DNA of 64,000 nucleotides from Candolleomyces eurysporus (taxonomy: Eukaryota; Basidiomycota; Agaricomycetes; Agaricales; Psathyrellaceae). The DNA lies in the NCBI GenBank assembly GCA_027579435.1, contig JANBPK010000020.1:31819-95818 (forward strand). The letters run 5' to 3'. Both the position numbers and the translations under genes were made by a program. Positions within the stretch are counted from its first letter, which is position 1; every line of letters starts with the position of its first letter. This document shows, piece by piece, positions 35,240 through 46,722 of this stretch. Below the pieces are notes generated by a model, which ran no database searches, was not told the DNA's origin, and was given only the letters and a program-made list of their open reading frames with translations.

Positions 35240-37967
35240 CTATTGAGCCAGCCTCGTGTTTTCCGAGCGATCTGACCGACCTGGTGGTCTAGTGTACGCA
35301 ATAGGAGGAAGTTCGTCGTCCCTCAAGTCCGTAGTGATCTCCACGCGCTGGGAAGCATATGCGTGGTCTGGACCGAGTCGTCCCTCAGCAGAAGCTTTAT
35401 CTTTGCGAGAGGATGGTTGCGGAGTCGGATCCGGCTCGAAGCCTTGAGTAATTGGGGCAAGAACCTCCACGCGATACTGCGAATCGCAAAATTACTTTAG
35501 TTCCGTGCCAAATTAAATTAAAAGGGGTCAACTCACCTTGATCGTAAACAAGGGGAACCGACATGTCGGCTGCAGGTTCTTCGGCAGGTGTATTTCTCCT
35601 TGCAAATATCTGACGCCCGGCTCCTGCGGATGTTGGTTATTTCCAACATTTATCCACCAGGTAGCAGCGTTCACGATATCCTGCTCGTCGTTGTAATCAG
35701 ACTCCGAACCGCTGCTCTCGGAGCTGCCTTGTTGAAAAAGCCCTGCAGGGCCTAAACTCATAGAGAAGGCGCCATCTACAGAGCCCGCAGCTTCTTGAGG
35801 ACTTTGATTTCCCGACCGACGACCGGACTTGTTTCCGTGTCGCTGTGCAGTCAACTGCAAGACCGAGCTGGCACGCTTAGTAGACAGTTTGAGGGTCATA
35901 ACACCGGGTCCACCGCGCGGCTCAGTGGTACCAACAAGTTCATCGTGCACTGGTAATTTTTCCTTAGATTGCACCGTGTTCACAAGGAAACGGATGAAAC
36001 GACGTAGTCGAACGCGGGGCGAGCGGGGATTTGCAAGCAAGTTCAAGGCGTTGTTATCGTCGCATTTGATGGTCAGATAGCAGGGGATAGTAGTGCCCCG
36101 AGAATATGAAACCTATAGCTCCAGGTCAGCCTCTCCTCTATGCGCTTAGCATAAGATGGTACTAGTATTTGCTTACGGGATTCGCAAGGTAGAGTGTGTA
36201 CTCTACTCTAATATCTCGTTGATGCAGAAAATCGCCCTCAATAAGAACAGGGGCCAGCTTTTTCCAACCCTCTGGGCTCGTAATTGGATTCGGGATAATA
36301 GAGCGCTGTTCGTAGGCAATTTTCCTGGACAGCGGCATCGGTGGAGGCCTTGAAGTGGGATTGTATATTATTGTGGTTTTTACCCTGTGTTAATGTGAGA
36401 AATAAGACATGAGAGCGACATGAAAAGCAGGGTAGACACGAACCGATCGGATGAGAACTTTCCATGGGTTATAACCAAGATAAGTTCGTATTGGATAGTC
36501 GATTTCACGTTCCGTTCGAGGAAAGACTGAGGAAGAACTTCCGAGATATTTTTCTGGAAGGTAGGCCGATTGTGTGCGTAAGAGGGTCCGGAAGGTAGGC
36601 CTTCATTCGTATCGAACCCCGTATCATCTTTCTTCTTAAAAGGATTTGGAGACGTTGGGCTCTCCCGTGGAGACTGGCCTTTAGTGGTGCCGGTTTCGAT
36701 CGCTGGTGGGTATACTGCGCGCCTTTGGGTATAAGTATACGGAGTAACAGCGGAAGGGCCTGGAGCCAACGGAGGAGGCGGCGGCGGAGGTAATGAGCCA
36801 CGTAGAGAAAAGGGTGTGATGTTTGTTTGCGAACGCCAACCATGTTGGGGAACAGTTGGATTCAACGACGGTACCTTTTCGGGAGGAAAACTTGAAGGGT
36901 CCATGGGGAAGGGGGTTATGAGTGGGATTTGCCCCTGGACCGTTGGCAGTTGCCTGGACGGTGAGTCAGGAGATTGGGGGGCCTCGTCTTCAAAGGGCGT
37001 GACCGGGGATACTGGCTCGGCTGCTTGAGGTTGCAGCGGAACTGGTGCTCTGCCTGGGGGATAAACAGCGGATAGAGTGGACAGGTTGGTGTGTGTTGGG
37101 AACGGGATGGAAAAGGGGAAAAGCCAGCCGCCTTCGAGCTTTCCGTCGAACTTACGATCCCTTTCTTCGGGCTGAAGATGCAAAGGGTGTCGCGGGTCTC
37201 CAGATTTACGATCCCAGACGGTGTATGTATGCTCCAGGAAGGGGGTCAACCCATCTATCGATGAGCTCGTTATAATTGCACCCTTCAACTGTACTTCGTC
37301 AGCTAGAGAGATATGTTCCTTTTGAGATGTGACGTACTACTAGTTTGATACTCTTGATGGTCTGGACACCAGATAAGGAGAGTTCGACGTTTCCGAGAAT
37401 GTTATCCTGATCAGAGTAGCGCGGGTAGCGTCCTGCCCTTGATACCTGCGCATTAGAATGAAGGTCGTATAATCGAAGCGTCGCCCAAGTTCTCGGTTTC
37501 AATCCTCCGGACTTGATGGTGGAAAGGAATTCGCCCGGAGGGGCTGGAGTTCGAGTGAAGTCTTGGGTTGACCGACTTGATGAGTATCCTGGTGGATTCG
37601 AGAGCGTAATGGTGGATTCCCCAAATATTGTAGTGTTATTATACCCCGGACGAGGTAACGTCGTGTACGATGGGGAATTCAAGTTCGAGCCAAGAGATCT
37701 GAGAGAGATGCCGTCCTCGACTGTGTGAGGATAGAAGGCATCTGGTTCGTGATTTGTGTCTTCAGAACCTGGCTCTGGAATGGTTAGGCGGGAATATCGA
37801 GGAGGATGGCTGACATGCGGGTGTCCTGCTGATTCGCGACGACGAGAAGGCTCGGAGAGAGTCGGTCCCCCTGAGGATGGCCGGGAGGTAGTATCTGAAG
37901 CCCGGCGTGAGGGGAACATCGGGGGCGTCTCGTTGACTTGACCCCAGGAACGAGAAAGTCCCGTCAT
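35240..37967 (-). CDS. Arrestin-like protein
   Basis: Five exons (37967-37338, 37288-36444, 36384-36177, 36112-35537, 35476-35240) give 831 residues. After about 150 disordered residues, beta-strand-rich segments appear: 'NILGNVELSLSGVQTIKSIK' leading into 'VLKGAI', 'TYTVWD', and 'GWLFPFSIPFP'. A long Pro-rich insert follows, then 'YELILVITHGKF', 'LSRKIAYEQRSIIPNPI', 'VEYTLYLANPVSYSRGTTIP' and 'FPLFTIKYRVEVLAPI'. This strand order, with the 'G.V.L...VSYSRG..IP' style turns, fits fungal arrestin-like (alpha-arrestin fold) proteins, which link membrane cargo to ubiquitin ligases. No PPxY motif was noticed, so which ligase it would recruit is open. All splice sites are GT/AG. Confidence 0.75.
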
Positions 37968-38428
37968 TTATAGGCGAATACATAGTATCTATTCGCCCAT
38001 TTCCTCATTGATTACCCGAGCCCCTTGAACGCGGTGAAACGAATATTGCGCGCTGGCTTCATTGAGCCTGCCTGGCAACCTGGGAGATACAAAAGGGTGA
38101 CTTTGGGCGCTTGTGTACCCCATACAATAATCGAACATCAGTTGGGGAGTAAGTCCTGTGCAGAGGATGCCTAATATCAGTGTTGCAGTCTGTAGCACGC
38201 CCACTTCGACTGAGGTCCGGTTATTGTTTGTAGCTAACACCTGACCAATATCTAAGCGCCAGCCAGTCTTTCAGGTTCCATCACTGCTGATTGACTAGGA
38301 ACTGATTCAACGGCTGTATAATAAGTGAAGATCTTCACTTCATCTTTTGGGGAAATACTAGGTGGCTTGACGACGGTACCTTCAGACAGTTGTTAATAGC
38401 TTGACCGTGACGCTGCGTTTAAGTGGGT
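37968..38428. other. Gene-free stretch upstream of the arrestin-like gene
   Basis: Promoter region of the minus-strand arrestin-like gene. I see no supported gene or repeat before the inverted-repeat element. Confidence 0.45.
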
Positions 38429-39160
38429 GACTTTCCATAACACTTTTCACTTTCCTATCACTTTCCTAGACTAAATCGGAGGTTTTAGTTACGTTGTGCC
38501 GAAGGGCCGATGGCCAAATCGAGACGAATTGATGGCAACTGTCAAACGGACCCCATTCCTAAACTCTAATCTAGAACGACCCCCCTCCCCCCCCCTTCCT
38601 AAACTGCCATCACGCTCAATTACCTTTTCCAGCTGTTGCGGCTCTCACGAGCGCCGTGGGAGTAGATGAGTCGCCTCCTCTACTGACGCTGTTCCTACCT
38701 GCGCGCTCGCTGGCCCCTCGTTTCTATGCGGTAAGTCCCTGTTCGGTGTTGCTGACTGCAGGTTCATGTTCTCGGTATGATGTATCTTATGTAGAGTGCG
38801 GTCCATGGGGTGCCTTCTCGTGGGTCGGGCAATAGGGTTGGCCGTGTTTCGATTTGGATCCCGTCGTGCAATGCAATCGAGGCGGGATGTTCTGCGCCAA
38901 CAACGGAGACATGCAGTTGCAAGAAGTAAAAAAAAAATATTCTTCTTCGGCTTCCTCTTCTTCAATTGCCTCAGCAAGGCGTGTGGCAGCAAGTTGAGAA
39001 AGCGAGCTCGTGAGCGGTCCCAGCAGCACAAGTTTATACCACTTTAATCAAATCGTCGTTACGGTTTGGTCCCGCTACTATCCTATTTGTGTGGCGTTTG
39101 GATTCACACTCCGCTTTCGTTTAGGAAAGTAATAGGAAAATGAAAGTGTTATGGAAAGTC
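38429..39160. mobile_element. Non-autonomous element with ~40-nt terminal inverted repeats
   Basis: The left end 'gactttccataacacttt' plus 'cactttcctatcactttccta' (38429-38468) matches the reverse complement of 39121-39160, with a few substitutions and a 1-nt indel. Weaker similarity runs on inward ('cggag'). The 732-nt interior has a C-rich run near 38580 and no transposase-like frame. I could not find a clear target-site duplication, so the superfamily is open. Confidence 0.6.
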
Positions 39161-39686
39161 AACCAGTATAAGGTGGTCAGACTCTTCGGCATCGCACAAG
39201 CCATATTGGGACTTGAAGGCCTGGTTATGGTAGAAGAAAGAGAAGCACGTTCCAGTTGATGGCGCGCCCGCGAAGCCCGAAGGTCTGGTCTGATCGGAAT
39301 CGTCTCTCTTTCGGTCGAGATCAGCACCCTAGCAAACACACACGAAAGGCAAAACAAAACCGTTTCCCTTACAAAAGCCGTCTTTTGTGGCGTATGTTGT
39401 CTGTTTATGTCAAATCTGGGGCACACAGCCAGGTCTAGCGGTTTATCGCATACTCCGTTGTCACAGCAAGATCCTCAGACAATTGGCATTGCTCGATGTC
39501 ATTGGAGACCAGGAGTCGAAATCTAGTTACTAACCACTGGCTCGATGATGGTAGTGATGATGGTAGTGCTGTGGCACCGATAAATAATAGTTTGTCAAAA
39601 AGCGTATACCCGTGAGTTACGCATCTATGTGCTAAAAGAACATTAAGGGACAGGCGTTAACAGGCAACCAATTGCAAGTAAGAACC
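39161..39686. other. Gene-free stretch
   Basis: No supported gene. It is the 3' flank of the orphan gene on the minus strand and the outer flank of the inverted-repeat element. Confidence 0.45.
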
Positions 39687-40241
39687 CTAATTCTGTTCCT
39701 CATCTTCCGAATCTGGCTGAGGGGGAGGAAACCCAGTGCCCCGTATATGAACATGCCCAATCCCGGACCTCCTTAACGCCTGTCTCACCTGCTGTGCCGC
39801 CTCGTTCACATCTGCTCCAGGTTCTATTGTTATGAGGGTCCCGTGCTGGCGGACTTCCCCGTTACCGTCTGTGTGGTATGGCCCATGTTGCCCCGTTGGG
39901 TACAACCAGAACATCACTCCGCACCGAGTCCTGCTGCCATTACGATCGACGACCCCCCTGTTCCTGATGTACGGTTCGATACTGGCGTCCGCTTCCCTGG
40001 AGCCAGCGGATATTTCGTCGAGTGTGCCAGCGGTGAGGATGGCTGCGAGGAGGGCAGTATTGGCGGTACCCGTGGCTCGGGCATGAGAGAAAGGGTATGG
40101 TCGGAGCCCCACTGCTGGTGTGGGCGTTGCCATTGGGAGGGGTATGTGTACCCTGTAGGGGTGACTGCGGAACGCAAGGAAAGAGCCGGTACCAATTTGG
40201 CTTTGGTGTACCGCATGTTTATGTAGAGGGAGTTTTGGCAT
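39687..40241 (-). CDS. Orphan protein, single exon
   Basis: An uninterrupted minus-strand frame from ATG 40241 codes for 184 residues; an inner ATG at 40133 would give 148. The C-terminal part is the most protein-like: 'RCGVMFWLYPTGQHGPYHTD', 'GTLITIEPGADVNEAAQQVR' and 'GIGHVHIRGTGF', ending in an acidic tail. There is no signal peptide or membrane helix. I do not recognise a family. The antisense frames here are also open, so the coding strand rests on codon pattern and the compositional switch from basic to acidic ends. Confidence 0.45.
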   Translation of the reverse strand: MPKLPLHKHAVHQSQIGTGSFLAFRSHPYRVHIPLPMATPTPAVGLRPYPFSHARATGTANTALLAAILTAGTLDEISAGSREADASIEPYIRNRGVVDRNGSRTRCGVMFWLYPTGQHGPYHTDGNGEVRQHGTLITIEPGADVNEAAQQVRQALRRSGIGHVHIRGTGFPPPQPDSEDEEQN

Positions 40242-40308
40242 AGCCTCATCTCAGATGACGGATGATGGCGGGGGATGACTCCCTAGTAGTCACAGGTGCG
40301 CATCCTGT

Positions 40309-41945
40309 TCAGAGATCGCTCAGAGAGCTCAAACCGGGCATCCTGAACCTCCCATCGCAAAAACACACATAATTCGAATCCACCACGACCTCCCGCGACA
40401 ACGCCTCCACAATCGTGTTTGCTAGGTACGTGTCTGGGTGACACTCCCCGCAGCTCTTCTTGGATCCAATGCGAAGGTACTCCAGAGGCCACTTTGGATA
40501 GCGCCGTGCCTTGATGATTAGATAGATATTGTCCGTCGCGGGACTTGCTGAGGATCTTGGTACATCTGTGAGCTCGTCTTTTGCATCCAAACGGTCATAC
40601 GTCAAATGAAGGGAGGCTAAGTTCGGAGCCTTGGTGACGAGAAGACTGAGAATGCCAGGGCTGAAAGACCATACATGGATTTGTAGGTTCGAGATCTGGC
40701 CTCCTACTGCCTCGAGGACATGGGTTACGCCTTTGAGGCTGAAAGCTGTGTTTGTTAACTTCAAGGATTGGAGTTGTGGTAGAAATGATGGGAGCGTTGG
40801 TAAGTGGTCTGGGCTTTCGGGAGAGTTCCAAGGCGGGGTGTAGCTGAAGATTTGTCCAGTATATTTATGGCCGAGGTCCAAAGTTTTCAGGCGAGGCAAC
40901 GAGGCAACGTTGGGAAAGTCTTGAAGTACCCAGTCTCGGAGAGTATCCTGTGCAAATAGGAACGTCTCGAAGCGTGGTCGGGGTCTGAGTACGAGATGCT
41001 CGAGATTGTCTTGATTTGCTCGAAGGAAGTCGACGAGGGTTCGCCCGTTTGAGAGGGTCGTGCGGCAGAGGATGAACCACAGTTCAAGCTTTCGCAGCTT
41101 AGGCAGGGCACCCAGTTGCTTGAAGAGGGGAGAGAAGTCGTATTGTGCCACGGCAGACAGGGTCAGATGTTCCAGCGTTCCCTTGAATCCTTGGATAGCG
41201 GTTACAAGGGCACGAGCGGCGATTGACTCGGTATCTTGTTCAATAGGGAACCGGGAGTTGACGACGGTTATGTCCAATGACTCGAGATGGGGAAGTCTCT
41301 GGGCGTGTTCAGAGATGTACTTGAGTAGCTTCGGGATTTTGATGAGAGTGGTGGCTACCGTCAATTTCTGGATTCCATCGCCTATGGACCGCCACAAATC
41401 ACTGAGGAATGTTTGGAATGAGTTCGTGATGACATGGTCGTAGATGATGATGACAATTTCGCGCAAATTCTGGCACTTCGGAAGCGCTTTGCCAGCGGCG
41501 ATGAGAATTCGATGAGCAGTTTCATTTGTCGAACGATGCGGCTTTTCTTTGGATGAGAACAAGCTCAGCCAGGAGAAGCTGGTCACTAGTGATGAATCTT
41601 CCTCCTCTTCCATATTTCCGGGCTCGTCAATGCCTGGAAGGAAGGCAGGCCTGAGATACAGCCTTCGCACCAAGCGAGAAATGTTGTCGTGTCTGGGAGC
41701 AAAACAAAGTGAGTGTCGAATTCCTCAACTATCCGCTGAGGGATTGTAGAGAATACGCACCGAAGCTGCTCGAAGGTATTAAGCATGTTCTTGTCGTCCG
41801 ATATAAGACGTATTTCTTCATATTTATCTTGCATAGCCAACTCAAAGAGGAGCCTGTTCAGGCCCATCATCTTGTAGATATAAGTGCGAGGCAGATAGGA
41901 GAGGATCTCAAGCCATAGCTCGGGAGGGAGTTCTGGAGTAGGCAT
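40309..41945 (-). CDS. F-box protein, paralog group with 33221-34983
   Basis: Two exons, 41945-41761 and 41692-40309, give 522 residues. The first 50 residues form the F-box-like motif ('PELPPELWLEILSYLPRTYI', 'LNRLLFELAMQDKYEEIRL'). The 68-nt intron splits an Arg codon after 'FEQL', as in the paralog at 33221. The body is Leu-rich with repeating 'L..LESL', 'LRKLELW', 'LKTLDLG' and 'LQSLKLTN' segments, an LRR-like solenoid. The C-terminus has several cysteines ('KSCGEC', 'YVCFCDG'). It probably acts as an SCF adaptor. The start ATG opens directly into the F-box, as usual for the family. Confidence 0.85.
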
Positions 41946-42465
41946 CTTTGAGAGCTTGGGAATTGGGGGAAGAAGCTGAGCCTGTCAGGAGCCGACGTCC
42001 AGCTTTTGTACTACAGGGCCGTGCTGGTGTTCCGTCAACCCGACAAATGACAGCTGCCTTGGACAGGTTCGTGATTTGTTGTCTTGGCTGCCGTGCCTGC
42101 CCGAGTGTTCCTGAGTCCCTGAGCGCTCAGCGCCAGTTCGAAAGAGTATGGCCAAGGACGAAATAGTCGATCGCTGGTGGCAATCGGACGCAATTAGTCT
42201 GCGCTCCGTGTAAATGCTGATGCGCCTAGTCGTCGGTGTCACGCATCAGATTACATATGTGACGTCCGTGACTCAATGCCAAGAGTCATTATTCTCCTCT
42301 ACACCTCCACCTGCTGCTGCTGGTCTTCGGACTTGGGCAATCCATTTCTGGATGTCTTGAACTCCTGCTATTTTAATTGTAAGCCGGAGGGACATCTATG
42401 CTATACATATCGCTGATTTCCTTCATGTAGAACGAACCTTACGACGAGCACAAAAAGCTGGAAGC

Positions 42466-42888
42466 ATGGGGGCTTACTACGACGAGATCGAGATCGAGGA
42501 CATGTCCTGGGACTCAGAGAAGAGGGTTTACCACTACCCATGCCCATGTGGAGATCGCTTCGAAATTACCAAAAAGCAGCTTAAAAACTACGAAGACATT
42601 GCGACATGTCCGAGCTGTAGCTTGATTATCCGTGTGATTTATGATCCTGTAAGTTTCTTTTGCTTTCTCAAGCTGTCCGCTGTAATGAATGCTTTTTCAA
42701 GCTCGATTATGAAGATGAACCCTCCGATGACGAGGAAGAGGAAGGGGAAGAAGAGGAGGAAGAGGAGGAGAGCGAGGAGGAGGAGGAGGAGGAGGAGGAG
42801 GAGGAGGAGGAGGAGGATCACTTTGAAGACGCCCTAGAGAANGCTAACCCTCGACGAAAAGCCATCCCTGGTCCCTGTCGCTGCGTGA
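42466..42888 (+). CDS. DPH3: Diphthamide biosynthesis protein DPH3 with extended Glu-rich tail
   Basis: Two exons, 42466-42648 and 42702-42888, give 122 residues once the N at 42842 is removed. The CSL zinc finger is complete: '[20 protein letters not shown]', then '[10 protein letters not shown]' and '[10 protein letters not shown]' with the four zinc-binding cysteines. DPH3 (KTI11) passes electrons to DPH1-DPH2 in the first step of diphthamide synthesis on EF2 and also serves Elongator. The protein is normally about 80 residues. Here a roughly 30-residue, almost pure Glu tract coded by a GAG/GAA microsatellite is added before the end '[15 protein letters not shown]'. Without removing the N, the frame runs on into unrelated sequence. 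Confidence 0.9.
42774..42816 (+). repeat. GAG microsatellite inside DPH3
   Basis: About 14 uninterrupted GAG triplets, within a wider GAG/GAA-rich stretch from about 42733, code for the Glu tract of DPH3. Confidence 0.95.
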
Positions 42889-44910
42889 AGGAAGGCAGTC
42901 TGGGAAACATCATTGTCTTATTTATCTTTATTGTCACATTTCGGTATGTCGTGCTTGCACCATGGCGACTACTTTTGGACTAAATGGCCTGGAGCAGCTG
43001 TATCGATATACATATATAGACCGTCTCACTTTGAGTACCATGGATGACCAACCACTGAGCAAATGCCTACCGAAACCTTGCACCTACCGCAATTTCCAGC
43101 CGCGACACAGCCTGCCATGCAACAAAACACAGCCTCGGTTGTGTGACCCGGCTCGAGCGTCGTGTGCAGGGAGTGTGAAGAATCATCTCAGCCAGATGCC
43201 AGCTCCCTCAGATGCTGAAATAGCAATTGAAAGTGAAAGATTCGGAAGTTCGCTCACGAAGAGGGCTTCGGGAGTGTTATCTCGGCTGAACTGTTAACAA
43301 CCTCAACTCTGATGGCCGCCACCGCTAAATCCCAACTTTGTCGATTTCATTTTGAATCTGGTTCTGTGGGAGGTTCACCTCCCTGGAATGAGTCTTTTGA
43401 CGCGTTCTACGGCCTCTCAAATCGCCGACTCCAAAGCCTTGGCCTTCTCATTTGCGACTTTGGGCACCAGGCATCGTATCGAGTGGTCTTCTCCATTAAC
43501 CGCCGCTGACGGGACGGGTGCATTCAAAGAGATCCAGAGCTCGAATGAGTTATTTTCATCATCTGAACGTCTCTCGTTGACGATAAGGTTGCTTCCCACC
43601 ACGAAGCTTCTTCCCGGTGAACCAACCAGTACGTTGCTACTCGAAGCTCCCATGGCTAAAAGTTCAAGGAAAACTGAAGTCATTGTTTCAGTAGGGAATG
43701 AACGGGTTTGGATTGTTACCGATCAGGGCCGACTCTTCGGGAAATTTGCTGAACGAGTCGCTCCCTCTGTCCTTGGAGTATAACCTACGGACGAGTGAGG
43801 GTTTACACTGACCGACTTTTGTGCCTGTCTTCAATTTGATGCCGCACATCCATCGCCAGTGGGCCACATTCGAAGCCAGCACACCATACCGTACCAGTCA
43901 TTTGGTTACCTCAAGTCGATTCCAATACGCGTAATTATCTCTCATTTGCCTATGACCTCAACAGCTCGTATCTATTCTTTCCACCCCCCAAATTAGGCCC
44001 GCAGCCCTCACCAGTAAGTACCCTTCGTTTCTCCGCACAAAATGATTGGCCTGCCTCCCTTGATACAGTATTTGTTTAATATGTGGAAAGGCCTTCTTCG
44101 TGGATTGTACTCTGTCAAAATTTCAGGGCCTCTTCGCGTGCACCGATGATAGGGATCGGTTAAGTGCGATCGGCGCCTGTGTTTGAAGCCCACTGGCAAG
44201 CTCACTAAGGCTCAATATGTGATTTTTATTACTGTCTCCGGACCACTTCCAAGACAACTTACCTGCTCTCGAACCGCCAGGCGTTCAGTCTCTTCGCGCA
44301 TCAAGCCACAGGACAGGAGCTAACAGGAGTCACGAACTAGTCAGGCCCTCGCATGAATGACATACCCATGCATAGATTTCTGTAACCAGCTTGAAGCATG
44401 GGCCTGCCGTGCATGCGCATCTTTTAGCTTGCCTAACCAAGTTAAAAGCTTCTGACCGAATGAGTGGCTCGTGCGATACGCCTGCTTGTCATGATGAGGA
44501 GCACTTGAATCAAACCACGCTGCCTGTTTAGAACAAGACTTAGCTCACCGAGGTTTGCGCTCGTCAATCTTCTTCTCAGACATAATTAACTGCCCTTTCA
44601 ACGAGCTCAGGAGCATAGATTGATCTCGAAAAGTTCTACGCCTTCCTTTCCGTGTTTTTTCAGCGACGCGAGGAAATATGCGCTCGATGCCTGTTCGCTT
44701 GGACGCCACAGCGGCTGGCATGTTTGTTGACTTCATGCTCGTTGACAGAACAGATTCACGGTTTTTGCTCTTCATGTATGGCAGGCACATCAAAATCAGA
44801 CCTCTGCATGCTACTCGAAATCTCTTTAAAAACGCAAACCGAGTTGGAGAAGCACCACCCCACCAACGACTCCACCTTCCAGTCCAGCAAGACCCCACCG
44901 CGAGACAAAG
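42889..44910. other. Gene-poor stretch between DPH3 and the secreted-protein array
   Basis: An open plus-strand frame at about 43352-43783 has no ATG at its beginning. It reads 'WEVHLPGMSLL' and later 'SERLSLTIRLLPTTKLLPGE', vaguely like a decayed C2-type beta sandwich; I would not call it a gene. Nothing else is supported. Confidence 0.4.
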
Positions 44911-45413
44911 ATGCACTTCCTCACCGCGGCGGCCTCCCTGCTTCTCTCGGCGCTTACATTCATCATCCCCGTCGCAAACGGCCAACCCAGCCCAGCAGCA
45001 TCATGCTTCTCGTGCCCTGACACGGATGTCGGTCTCAATATTCTTCTCAGCTTTACCGTCCCCGACATCATCACGGGTGCATTTACCTGCGTCTATCTTG
45101 AAAGTGGTGTTTGCAGTTACGATAGCGTCGTACGTTTCTCCGGAGTATTTCTTCACTGTGATTTCATGTTTACATTATTCTGTAACTTCCATAGACTGGC
45201 GTGCTGGTGTCCCTCGTTATTGACAATCCTCTCTGCGCTAGTGCAGCCGTTGATGTCTGCCTTGCGAGGAGAGAGGAGAGGAGGGCGAAGGCTTTGCCGA
45301 GGAATCCGAAGCCCCCTAGTCCGGCCGCATACGTTCCTAAGCCGAGGGTCATGCAGACGAGGAAGACTTTGAGGGATGAGAAGGCTCGGAGCAGGCGAGG
45401 CTCTTCTGCTTAG
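44911..45413 (+). CDS. Small secreted six-cysteine protein, paralog 1 of 3
   Basis: Exons 44911-45129 and 45195-45413 give 145 residues. A hydrophobic signal peptide (residues 1-24, ending 'VANG') precedes 'SCFSCPD'. Six cysteines follow the pattern C-x2-C, C-x7-C, C-x7-C. The first exon ends just after the fourth cysteine region. After the last cysteine comes a basic, Pro-rich tail 'ARREERRAKALPRNPKPPSP' and 'PKPRVMQTRKTLRDE'. This tail is shared with the next two genes, so it is under constraint. The protein is probably secreted, with an extracellular Cys domain and a cationic tail. I do not recognise a named family. It begins a head-to-tail array. Confidence 0.8.
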
Positions 45414-46231
45414 AGGTGTTTGAAAAGTCCTTGCTACCAATTTACCAACCCCTCGTTCCCATATTGAATGTTTCGTTTCTTCTCACTCTTTTTGAATTTC
45501 ACACTCCTTTGCATTACCCTCTTTTGTCATTTTACGCTCTTTTCAATGTAGACGTGGGTGTTTTGTATCTCTGTTGAATCTATCTCAGCTTGAATCATTC
45601 CTGCGGGATCTCCAATACGTTAACGTTAATAATCCGACCGGACGCGAAGACACTTTTTATTGAATTTGATATGAACGCTCGGTGAGCTTGGCTGTTCCTA
45701 GTACTCCTACTCCGGTCGAAGCACACGTATCACTGATAGTATCAATGATCTCTCCCCAATTGTGCATGGTAAAAGCAGTGAGCTGAGGTTTTCTGCTATA
45801 GCCAGGAAGAGCATCCGCTTGACAAGCGTAGTATATGAAAACTCTTCTGAGGCTGGGAAGAACAAGAGCCTCTTCAGGTTCAGTTCAGCGTTGATCGGAG
45901 TTTTCTGTGCCTCTTTTCAATGCGTAATCTGCCGTTATCACGACCGAAGCACATGCAGAGCGTTTCACAAAGGGTTGCCTCAGCGCCGCGCAGAAGGATG
46001 CTTGATCGGTAGATATGGCTTTCATGCCCAACTCCACAGTGCGCTTTTACATTGCAGCCTTCTTGTATGGGAACGACGAAGTGAGATCTTCTGGCGGCAT
46101 GTAGCTCCACACCATGGCTTTTAAACCTTTGAGGGTTCTCCTTCAGAAACATCGACCCTTGCCAGCAGCCCTTTCACTCGTTCAAACAAGTCGCTCCTTT
46201 CTGCAAGCAACAGCCAACCACCATCATCGCC
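45414..46231. other. Spacer between secreted-protein paralogs 1 and 2
   Basis: No supported gene; it holds the 3' flank of paralog 1 and the promoter of paralog 2. Confidence 0.5.
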
Positions 46232-46722
46232 ATGCGTTTTGCCATCGCTGCCTGGGCAACCTTCCTTTCGGTCTTGTCCATCCTCCCCATCGCGAACTCG
46301 CAGCCTAGCCCGCAGGCGAGCTGCTTCGAATGCCCTTCAGCAGATGACGGCCTCAACATTCTACTCAGTTCAACCTTGCCCGACCCTACCACGGGTGAAT
46401 TCTCTTGCGCCTACGCGGGAGGAGGTACTTGCGCCTATCTTGGCTTGCAAGGCCAGGTGAGTTGTGGATTATTGTTTGATTTTTTGACAGAGATTCACGT
46501 CTACCCAAACAGGGTGGAGACCTAGTCTCGGGTACTGAATTTTGTCCGAGTGCCGCCGTCGATATCTGCCTCGCTAGGAGGCAGAGGATGAAGGAGAGGG
46601 CTTTACCGAGGAGTCCAAGGCCTCCGAGCCCTGCTGCGTTTGTGCCTAAGCCGAACGTCATGAAGACCAGGAAGATTTTAAGGGAGTCGAGGGTGAAGAG
46701 CCGAGAATATTCTTATCACTAG
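46232..46722 (+). CDS. Small secreted six-cysteine protein, paralog 2 of 3
   Basis: Exons 46232-46456 and 46513-46722 (56-nt intron) give 144 residues. The signal peptide ends at 'IANS', and the mature part starts 'QPSPQASCFECPS', nearly the same as paralog 1. The cysteine pattern (C-x2-C, C-x7-C, C-x7-C), the intron position, and 'CPSAAVDICLARR' followed by 'ALPRSPRPPSPAAFVPKPNV' all match paralog 1 closely. This is the youngest-looking pair of the array. Confidence 0.85.

Noticed and set aside
43352..43783. Plus-strand open frame with faint C2-like look
   Set aside because: No ATG at its start, no splice partner and too little similarity to support a gene call.
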